This document shows positions 37,897 to 45,700 of a stretch of DNA of 64,000 nucleotides, piece after piece. Both the position numbers and the translations under genes were made by a program. The notes beneath the pieces were generated by a model that saw nothing but the letters and a program-made list of their open reading frames with translations, made no database searches and was not told the DNA's origin. The stretch covers positions 930,001-994,000 of the forward strand of contig NZ_JABEZU010000001.1 of NCBI RefSeq assembly GCF_013149785.1, given 5' to 3'. Each line of letters begins with the position of its first letter. Position 1 is the first letter of the stretch. Origin of the DNA: Isoptericola halotolerans (lineage in GTDB: Bacteria > Actinomycetota > Actinomycetes > Actinomycetales > Cellulomonadaceae).

Positions 37897-40800
37897 GTGA
37901 TCGACGCGCCCGCCGCAGCACCCCCGACGCCGCACCTCCCGCCCGCCGACGACCCGTCGCGACGGCTCGACTGGCGCCGCCTGCGCGGACCGGTCGCCGC
38001 CGTGGCGGTCCTCGCGCTGACGGTGGGTGCCGTCGGGACCGCTCTCGGGACGGTCGTGGCCGGTGGGCTGGCAGCCTCGCCGGACCTGACCGGGATCCTC
38101 CTGCTCGCGCTGTGCCTGGTCGGCGGTGCCCTGCTGGACGCCGCCGGTCAGGTCGCGTGGGCCGGTGTCGTCGACCGGGCCGAGGGTCGCCTGCGCGGTG
38201 ACCTGCTCAGCGCCGCCCTGCACCAGCCGCTCGGGGTGCTCACCGAGCAGGCGGTCGGCGAGGTCCTCGACCGGGTCGACGACGACACGCACGCCGTCGG
38301 CGCGCTCGCCCGGCGCCAGCTGTGGAGCATGGGCCGGACCGTGGTGGGCGTCGCGCCCATCTGGGTCGTCGCCGGGGTCACCTGGTGGCCGGCCTGGCTC
38401 CTCTTCCCGCTCCTCGGGGCGGGCACGTGGTGGACGGTGCGGTCGCTCCTCGGCGAGATCGCCCGCCGCAAGGTGATCGAGGAACGGGCCTGGACCGACA
38501 ACGCCGCCGTGCTCGAGGAGGGCATCGCGGCACGCGACGACCTGCGCACGGCGGGCGGGCAGGCCTTCGCGCTGCGTCGGCTGGCCGAGATGTCCGCGGT
38601 CGTGCACCGGGCCCTGCTCGCCGTGGTGCGGGTGGAGACCCGCATGATGCGCCGCGTGGGAGTGCTGCTGCACGCCCTGCTCGCCGCCGTCGTCGTGTCC
38701 GGTGTGGCACTCGCCGTCGCGGGGGACATGTCCGTCGAGCGGCTCGTCACGCTGTTCCTGGTGACCTCGCTGTTCGTCGGTCAGATCGACCGTCTCGCGC
38801 AGCACCTGCCCGACCTGCAGGAGGGGCTCGGAGCCGTCGTCCGTATCCGGCAGCTCCTGGACACCGAGCCGGAGCCGGTCGGCGGGCTCGGCCTGCCGGA
38901 CCGCCCCGTGGAGCTCGAGGTGCGGGACCTGGACTTCGCGTACACCGAGGGCACCTTCGCCCTGCAGGGGGTGTCGGTGTCGGTCCCGGCCGGGCAGACC
39001 GTCGCGTTCGTGGGGCGCACGGGGTCGGGGAAGACGACGCTCGCCTCGTTGCTGTCCCGCGCGGTCGAGCCACCACGGGGGGCGGTGTTCCTCGGCGGCG
39101 TCGACGTCCGCGACGTCGACCTGCAGGCGCTGCGCGCCGGCGTCGGGGTGGTGACGCAGCGCACCGAGATCGTCGCCGGCACCCTGGCGGAGAACGTCGC
39201 GCTGTTCTCCGACGTGCCGCGCGGCGACGTCGAGCAGGCGGTGGCCGAGCTCGGGCTCGCCGACTGGGTGTCCGGCCTGCCCGACGGGCTGGACACGCTG
39301 CTCGGGCCGGGCGGTACCTCCCTGTCGGCGGGGGAGGAACAGCTCGTCGCGTTCGCGCGGCTGCTGGTGCGCGACGTCCGCGTCGTCGTGCTCGACGAGG
39401 CCACGGCCCGGATGGACCCGCACACCGAGGCCCGGGTGGTCGCGGCCGCAGACCGCCTGCTCACCGGGCGGACCGGCGTCGTCGTGGCCCACCGTCTCGG
39501 GACGGTGGAGCGGGCGCACCGTGTCGTCGTCCTGGACCACGGACGCGTCGTGCAGCAAGGGCTGCGTGCCGACCTGGCACGTCAGGACGGGCCGTTCCGG
39601 GACCTGCTGGTGGCGAGCCGTGGTGGCGACCTCGACGGCCCGGCGCCGGACGAACCGATCGATGCCACGGGCGAGGCGGCTCCCGGGGCGTCGCCGACCG
39701 CCATCGGCGCCCGTCGCCGGACGGGGGAACCACCCGTCCTCGACGACCCGGGCCACGGACCGAGCCTGGCCCGCAGCGTCCTGCACGCGCTGGTGACCAA
39801 GCCCCGGTGGGGTGCCGCGGGCGCCGGGTTGTTCCTGCTGACCAGCCTGTTCGCCGCCCAGGGGGCGCTCGCCGGGTTCCTGTGGGGGCGCTCGGTCGAG
39901 TCGCTCGCGGTGGGTGGCGAGCCGTGGGTCCTGACAGGGCTGCTCGCGGTGATGCTGATCGTGGCCCCGCTGTGCCTGGCGTACGCGGTGCGGTTGTACC
40001 CGTCGTGGTGGATCGAGCTGCTCCTGCGGGTGCGGGTGGCGGTCCTGGCCGGGCAGACCCGCAGGCACCGGCTCCGGCGCACCCCTGCCGGGGAGGTCGT
40101 CGCCCGGACTCTCGACGCCGACCGGTTCGTGCTGTACGTGGACCGGTGGGTCGACCTGCTCAACGGGCTCCTCGTCGTCCTGGTCACCTGGGCGATCAGC
40201 GGGGAGCCGCTGGCCGGGGCGGTGCTGCTGGCCGTGATGGCGGTGACCGCGGTCTCTGCGCTGGCAGGTCGCCCGATCGCGGGGCGTACCGCGACCCGGT
40301 CTGCCGAGGCCCGGGCCGGCTTCGGCCGTGCCCTGGTCTCGGCCCTGGACGCCGCGCGGACCGTCAAGCTGGCCGCCCGCACCCCGGAAGTCCACCGACA
40401 CCTGCGGCACGTGGACGCCGGCCGGGTCGGGGCCGCGATCCGCGAGCACCGGGTCCAGGCCGTGCTGGACGGCATCCCCACCGTCATGGTGCAGGCAGGC
40501 GTGGTGACGGCGTGGGCGTTGCTCCTCGTCGGGACCTGGGACCTGGCGACGACGTTGCTCGTCACGGCGGCCGTGGGCGGTTTCGCCTACTTCGGGGTGG
40601 TGGCGGGCGCCGTCATCACCGAGGCGCCGGGCACCCGGAACTGGCTGCGGGCGACGTCGTCGTTCGCCGCGGGAGCCGACCTCACGCGGCTGCCGGAGGG
40701 CGTCGACCTCACCACGGGCGCCGCGCCGCGTCCGCGCGTGGTGCCCACCCCCGAGCCGCGCTTCGAGCACCTCGACCTGCGCGGGGTGGAGGCGGTGCAC

Positions 40801-41442
40801 GACGACGGCACGATCGGGGTCACCGACGTCGACCTGCGCGTCGAGCGGGGCGAGCTCGTCCTGCTGCTGGGGCAGGTGGGCGCGGGCAAGTCGAGCCTGC
40901 TGTCCGCGCTGGCCGGGCTGATGGCGCACCGCGGAGAGGTGCGGTGGAACGGCGAGACCGTCGTCGACGCCGAGACGTTCCTGCGCCCTGCGCGGGTGGC
41001 GCACGTGGCCCAGGTGCCGCGGGTGCTCTCCGGCACCTTCAGCGAGAACGTCACCCTGGACCACGACCGGCAGGTCGCCGGACCGGTCTCCGTGGCGCGG
41101 CTCGCTCCGGACGTGGCCGACGCGGGCGGTGCGGACTCGCTGGTCGGGCACCGCGGAGTGCGGCTCTCGGGGGGCCAGGTGCAGCGTCTGGCGCTGGCTC
41201 GGGCGCTCGCCACAGGCTCCGAGGTGCTGCTGGCGGACGACGTGTCGAGCGCCCTGGACGCCGCCACCGAGGTCGAGCTCTGGACGGCGCTGCGCGAGCA
41301 GGGCCTGACGGTGGTGGGCTCGACGTCGAAGCGGGCGGCGCTGGAGCGTGCGGACCGGGTGGTGGTGCTCGTCGAGGGGCGGGCGGCGGAGATCGGGTCG
41401 TGGCGCGACCTGGCAGCGAGGTGGTCGCACCTGGCGGGGTGA
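37897..41442 (+). CDS. Single-chain double ABC exporter with asymmetric nucleotide sites
   Basis: This 1181-residue protein fuses two half transporters (TMD-NBD-TMD-NBD). NBD1 has Walker A GRTGSGKTTLA (about 373), signature LSAGEEQ, Walker B VVVLDEATARMD (about 497) and H-loop VVVAHRLG. NBD2 has Walker A GQVGAGKSSLL (about 991) and signature LSGGQVQRLALARAL. Its Walker B is LLADDVSSALD, with Asp for the catalytic Glu, and Ser occupies the H-loop position (VVGSTSK). One ATP site is therefore probably non-hydrolytic. GTG 37897 lies six bases after TAGTCT (37885-37890). Export of an unknown substrate is likely. Confidence 0.92.
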   Translation: MIDAPAAAPPTPHLPPADDPSRRLDWRRLRGPVAAVAVLALTVGAVGTALGTVVAGGLAASPDLTGILLLALCLVGGALLDAAGQVAWAGVVDRAEGRLRGDLLSAALHQPLGVLTEQAVGEVLDRVDDDTHAVGALARRQLWSMGRTVVGVAPIWVVAGVTWWPAWLLFPLLGAGTWWTVRSLLGEIARRKVIEERAWTDNAAVLEEGIAARDDLRTAGGQAFALRRLAEMSAVVHRALLAVVRVETRMMRRVGVLLHALLAAVVVSGVALAVAGDMSVERLVTLFLVTSLFVGQIDRLAQHLPDLQEGLGAVVRIRQLLDTEPEPVGGLGLPDRPVELEVRDLDFAYTEGTFALQGVSVSVPAGQTVAFVGRTGSGKTTLASLLSRAVEPPRGAVFLGGVDVRDVDLQALRAGVGVVTQRTEIVAGTLAENVALFSDVPRGDVEQAVAELGLADWVSGLPDGLDTLLGPGGTSLSAGEEQLVAFARLLVRDVRVVVLDEATARMDPHTEARVVAAADRLLTGRTGVVVAHRLGTVERAHRVVVLDHGRVVQQGLRADLARQDGPFRDLLVASRGGDLDGPAPDEPIDATGEAAPGASPTAIGARRRTGEPPVLDDPGHGPSLARSVLHALVTKPRWGAAGAGLFLLTSLFAAQGALAGFLWGRSVESLAVGGEPWVLTGLLAVMLIVAPLCLAYAVRLYPSWWIELLLRVRVAVLAGQTRRHRLRRTPAGEVVARTLDADRFVLYVDRWVDLLNGLLVVLVTWAISGEPLAGAVLLAVMAVTAVSALAGRPIAGRTATRSAEARAGFGRALVSALDAARTVKLAARTPEVHRHLRHVDAGRVGAAIREHRVQAVLDGIPTVMVQAGVVTAWALLLVGTWDLATTLLVTAAVGGFAYFGVVAGAVITEAPGTRNWLRATSSFAAGADLTRLPEGVDLTTGAAPRPRVVPTPEPRFEHLDLRGVEAVHDDGTIGVTDVDLRVERGELVLLLGQVGAGKSSLLSALAGLMAHRGEVRWNGETVVDAETFLRPARVAHVAQVPRVLSGTFSENVTLDHDRQVAGPVSVARLAPDVADAGGADSLVGHRGVRLSGGQVQRLALARALATGSEVLLADDVSSALDAATEVELWTALREQGLTVVGSTSKRAALERADRVVVLVEGRAAEIGSWRDLAARWSHLAG

Positions 41443-41497
41443 TCGGAGGTGCGCGACCTCGGCGCACGCGGTCGGGCGGAGCCTCTCCCGCGCCCGG

Positions 41498-41941
41498 TCA
41501 GCCGGCGGTGGCCCGCAGTGCCAGCCGGGTCTGCGTCTGGCCGGCGCCGGCCGACCGCTTCAGCCGGCGCAGCAGCGTGTCGAGCTGTGCGGTGTCCTCC
41601 ACGTGGACGTGCAGGAGATAGTCGTAGGGCCCGGTGACGTGCACGGCGTCACGGACGCAGGGCTCGTTGCGTGCCAGCGCGAGGAACGCGTCGGAGTCCT
41701 GATCGGGCCGGAGCCTGACGTCGACGAATGCTTCGAGGGTGGTGCCACGGCGGGGTGCTGACGATGGCGTCAGGTCGCTGAGGATCGCGCGGTAGCCGAG
41801 GATCGCGCCGTCGTTCTCCAGACGCCGGACCCGTGCCGCGGTCGCGTTGGTGCTGAGACCGATCTCGCGGCCGAGTGCAGCGAACGAGATGCGGCCGTCG
41901 ATGGCGAGAATGTCGGTGATCTTCTGATCGATAGCGTTCAC
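41498..41941 (-). CDS. Lrp/AsnC-family regulator, divergent from LysE
   Basis: The 147-residue regulator has an N-terminal HTH (about 2-50: AIDQKITDILAIDGRISFAALGREIGLSTNATAARVRRL, shown for its helices) and a C-terminal RAM ligand domain with VDVRLRPDQDSDAF and VTGPYDYLLHVHVED. The start is set at GTG 41941 because GAGAGGA lies eight bases upstream; an ATG three codons earlier (41950) would overlap that site. It faces an amino-acid exporter gene 67 bases away, which it probably controls in response to an amino acid. Confidence 0.9.
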   Translation of the reverse strand: MNAIDQKITDILAIDGRISFAALGREIGLSTNATAARVRRLENDGAILGYRAILSDLTPSSAPRRGTTLEAFVDVRLRPDQDSDAFLALARNEPCVRDAVHVTGPYDYLLHVHVEDTAQLDTLLRRLKRSAGAGQTQTRLALRATAG

Positions 41942-42008
41942 GACGAACATCCTCTCGTCGTGCAGACGATCTGTCGTGGCGACGGAGGCGGTCGGGGACG
42001 CTCGAGGC

Positions 42009-42629
42009 ATGGAGATCGTCGCAGCGTTCGGTAGCGGTGCCGTCGCGGGCCTCGGCGTCGCCGTGCCGCTGGGGGCGATCGGGGTGCTGCTCGTCCGCGA
42101 GGGGATGGACCGTGGGCTCCGCGGGGGTGCGGCCGGTGCTGTTGCGGTGGCTCTGGTCGACACCCTCTACTGCGGGGTCGCGGTCGTCGGCGGGGCCGTG
42201 GCCGCTCCGCTCGCCGACCGTCTCGGCGACTGGCCCACCGCGATCGCCGCGGTCGTCGTCCTCGTGATCGCCGCATCGGGGGTGCGCAGGGCGGTACGGG
42301 CGCCAGGACGAGAGGACCCGGTGGTGTTCGGCCGTCCCTCGCGCCGGTTCCTGCTCTTCCTCGGGCTGACGGCGATCAACCCGGTCACGCTGGTCTACTT
42401 CACAGCGATCGCGATCGGGTTTCAGGGGCTGCTGAGGGGGTCCTGGCACGTGGCCGCATTCGTCGTCGGGGTCGCGCTGGCATCCCTGGCCTGGCAGCTG
42501 CTGCTCGTCGGTGCGGGTAGCGCGCTGCGGCATCGAATCTCGGTGCGGCTCCGCAAGGTCACGACATTGATCGGCAACGGCATGGTCGCGGCGCTCGGCG
42601 TCGCCATGCTCTTCCGTGCGATCCGCTGA
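42009..42629 (+). CDS. LysE-family amino-acid exporter
   Basis: A 206-residue membrane protein with six helices is read from ATG 42009. The LysE/RhtB pattern is seen in AVAGLGVAVPLGAIGVLLVREGMDRGLRGG (in pieces, about 10-40) and in AINPVTLVYFTAIAIGFQG near 122. It probably exports an amino acid or analogue. The divergent Lrp-type gene is the natural regulator, a common pairing for such exporters. The substrate is not decided by sequence. Confidence 0.9.
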   Translation: MEIVAAFGSGAVAGLGVAVPLGAIGVLLVREGMDRGLRGGAAGAVAVALVDTLYCGVAVVGGAVAAPLADRLGDWPTAIAAVVVLVIAASGVRRAVRAPGREDPVVFGRPSRRFLLFLGLTAINPVTLVYFTAIAIGFQGLLRGSWHVAAFVVGVALASLAWQLLLVGAGSALRHRISVRLRKVTTLIGNGMVAALGVAMLFRAIR

Positions 42630-42644
42630 GGACGGCGACCCAAC

Positions 42645-42677
42645 ACCGTTGCTGCAAAGTTGCAGCAACGGTACAGT
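42645..42677 (+). promoter_or_regulatory. MalR-like operator and promoter of the amylopullulanase gene
   Basis: ACCGTTGCTGCAA (42645-42657) and TTGCAGCAACGGT (42660-42672) form a perfect 13-bp-arm inverted repeat around AG. The core CTGCAA/TTGCAG matches the repeats known from streptomycete amylase promoters bound by the LacI-type maltose regulator. TTGCTG (42649-42654) and TACAGT (42672-42677), 17 bases apart, suit -35 and -10 boxes, so the operator covers the promoter. The regulator gene is not in the window. Confidence 0.85.
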
Positions 42678-42723
42678 CGCTGGAGGTCGCGATCTGCGCG
42701 CCCGGTCGACGAAGGAGTCCTCC

Positions 42724-45700
42724 ATGGTCCGTGCCTCCCGCCCACCCCTCAGACGCCGCGGGGTCGCCGCCCTCGCGGCGCTCACCGTCGCCGTCCCGGG
42801 ACTGGCGCTGGCGTCCGGTGCCAGCGCCGCCGACGAACGCACGGTGACGCTCGTCGGCGACCTGCAGACCGAGCTGGGCTGCGCCTCCGACTGGGACCCG
42901 TCGTGCGAGGCCACGCGGCTCGCCGCCGCCGGCGACGGCCTCTACGCCGCCGATGTCGACCTCCCCGCCGGCTCCTACGAGTACAAGGTCGCCCTGGACG
43001 GCGCGTGGGACGAGGCGTACGGCCGCGACGGTACGGACGCCAACGCGCCCCTCGTCCTCGGCGGCGACGCGCGGCTGCGGGTGACCTACGACGACGCCAC
43101 GCACCGTGTCGCGCTCACCCCGCTCGACCTGGCGGGGGAGTACGACGACGCCGCGGACGACGCGATCGTCCTGCCCCCCGTGCGGCAGGCCGGCGCCGAC
43201 GAACGCTTCTACTTCGTCATGACCGACCGGTTCGCCAACGGCGATCCGGACAACGACACCGGCGGCCTCGACGGCGACGCCCTCGACCACGGGTTCGACC
43301 CGACGGACAAGGGGTTCTACCACGGCGGGGACATCGCCGGCCTGCGCGAGCACCTCGACTACATCGAGGGGCTCGGGACGACGGCGATCTGGCTCACGCC
43401 GTCGTTCATGAACCGCCCCGTGCAGGGCACCGGTGACGACGCCAGCGCCGGCTACCACGGCTACTGGATCACCGACTTCACGCAGATCGACCCGCACCTG
43501 GGGACCAACGCGGAGCTCGAGGCGCTGATCGAGGACGCGCACGCCCGCGGCATCAAGGTCTACTTCGACATCATCACCAACCACACGGCCGACGTCATCG
43601 ACTACGCCGAGGGCGAGTACTCCTACATCGACCAGGCCACGGCGCCCTACACCGACGCGGCCGGCGAGGTCTTCGACCCGGCCGACTACGCGGGCACCGA
43701 CGACTTCCCGGAGCTCGACGCCGCCACCTCGTTCCCCTACACGCCGGTCATCGCGCCCGAGGACGCCGACGTCAAGGTCCCGGCCTGGCTCAACGACCCC
43801 ACGCTCTACCACAACCGCGGTGACTCGACCTGGACCGGGGAGTCGGTGACGTTCGGCGACTTCGTCGGCCTCGACGACCTCATGACCGAGCACCCCACGG
43901 TCGTGAACGGCTTCGTCGAGGTGTACTCCGACTGGATCGACCTCGGGATCGACGGCTTCCGGATCGACACCGTCAAGCACGTCAACCCGGAGTTCTGGGA
44001 GGTCTGGTCGGCGGAGGTCATGGACTACGCCCGCGCCCAGGGCAAGGACGACTTCTTCATGTTCGGCGAGGTCTACGACGCCGACGCGCGCCTGCTCTCG
44101 CCGTACGTGCGCGACACCGAGATGAGCTCCGTGCTCGACTTCGCGTTCCAGGCGTCCGCCACCAGCTTCGCCAGCGGCAACAGCGCCAAGGGCCTGGCGA
44201 ACCTGTTCGCGAGCGACGACCGCTACACGACGCCCGAGACCTCGGCCGCCGCGCTCCCGACGTTCCTCGGCAACCACGACATGGGGCGCGTCGGGTACAT
44301 GCTCGCCGGCACCGACGACCCGCTCGCCCGCACCGAGCTCGCCCACGAGCTGATGTACCTCACGCGCGGCCAGCCGGTCGTCTACTACGGCGACGAGCAG
44401 GGCTTCGCCGGCAGCGGCGGGGACAAGGACGCCCGTCAGACCCTCTTCGCCACGCAGGTCGACTCGTACGCCGACCAGCCGCTCGTGACCGGCGAGACCG
44501 CGGGCAGCGTGGACCGGTACGACACCGACGCACCGCTGTACACGCACATCGCCGCCCTCGCGGCGCTGCGCGAGGAGCACCCGGCACTGTCGCAGGGTGC
44601 TCAGGTCGAGCGCCACGTCGCCGACGGCGCGGGCGTCTATGCCTTCAGCCGTGTCGACCGGGACGAGAAGATCGAGCACCTCGTCGCCGTCAACAACACG
44701 TCGGCGGCCCGCGAGGCGACCTTCACGACGCTCACCCCGGGAGCGGACTACGAGGTGCTGCACGGCGACGGGGAGCCGGTGACGGCCGATGCCTCGGGCG
44801 AGGTGACGCTCACCGTGGGTGCGGCCTCCGCCGTCGTCCTGGTCGCCGACCGGACCGTCGGCGCCGAGACCGACGGCAGCATCGCCGTCGAGGTCCCGGC
44901 GCCGGGAGCCGCGCTCGAGGGAACCGCCCCGGTGCGGGCCGCGATCGACGACGCCTGGGCCGAGACGAGCTTCGCCTGGCGGGAGGTCGGCACCACCGAC
45001 TGGCAGCCGCTCGGCACGGCCGAGGACACCACCCCGCGGCTGTTCCACGACGTGGACGGGCTCGGCGAGGGCACGCTGGTCGAGTACCGCGCGGTGACCG
45101 TCGACGCGGACGGCGACCGCGCCGCCGCCTCGACGTTCGCGTCCGTCGGTGTCGACGTCTCCGGCACGGTCGGTGAGGTCGGGCCCGACCCCGACATCGA
45201 CATGGTGACGGTGCCCGGCAGCCACAACAGCGAGATGGGCTGCGCCGGGGACTGGACGCCCGACTGCGAGAGCGCCCGCCTCAGCGTGCGACCCGACGGC
45301 GTCTGGGCGGGCACCTTCGACCTGCCGGCCGGCGACTACGAGTACAAGGTCGCGCTCAACGGCTCGTGGGACGTCAACTACGGCGTCGGAGGTGTACAGG
45401 GCGGTCCCAACGCGACGTACACCCACGACGGCGGGAAGGTCACCTTCTACTGGGACCCGGTGAGCAAGGACTTCTCCTCCACGGCCCAGGGGCCGATCGT
45501 CACCCTGCCCGGCTCGTACCAGGACCAGGTGGGCTGCCCGAGCGCCTGGGCGCCGGACTGCCTCGCCACCTGGCTCAAGGACCCGGACGGCGACGGGGTG
45601 TACACCTGGTCGACCGACGCCCTCGACGGTGGCGCCTACGAGACCAAGGTGGCCCACGGCCTGAGCTGGGCGGAGAACTACGGCGTCGGCGGCGCCCGGG

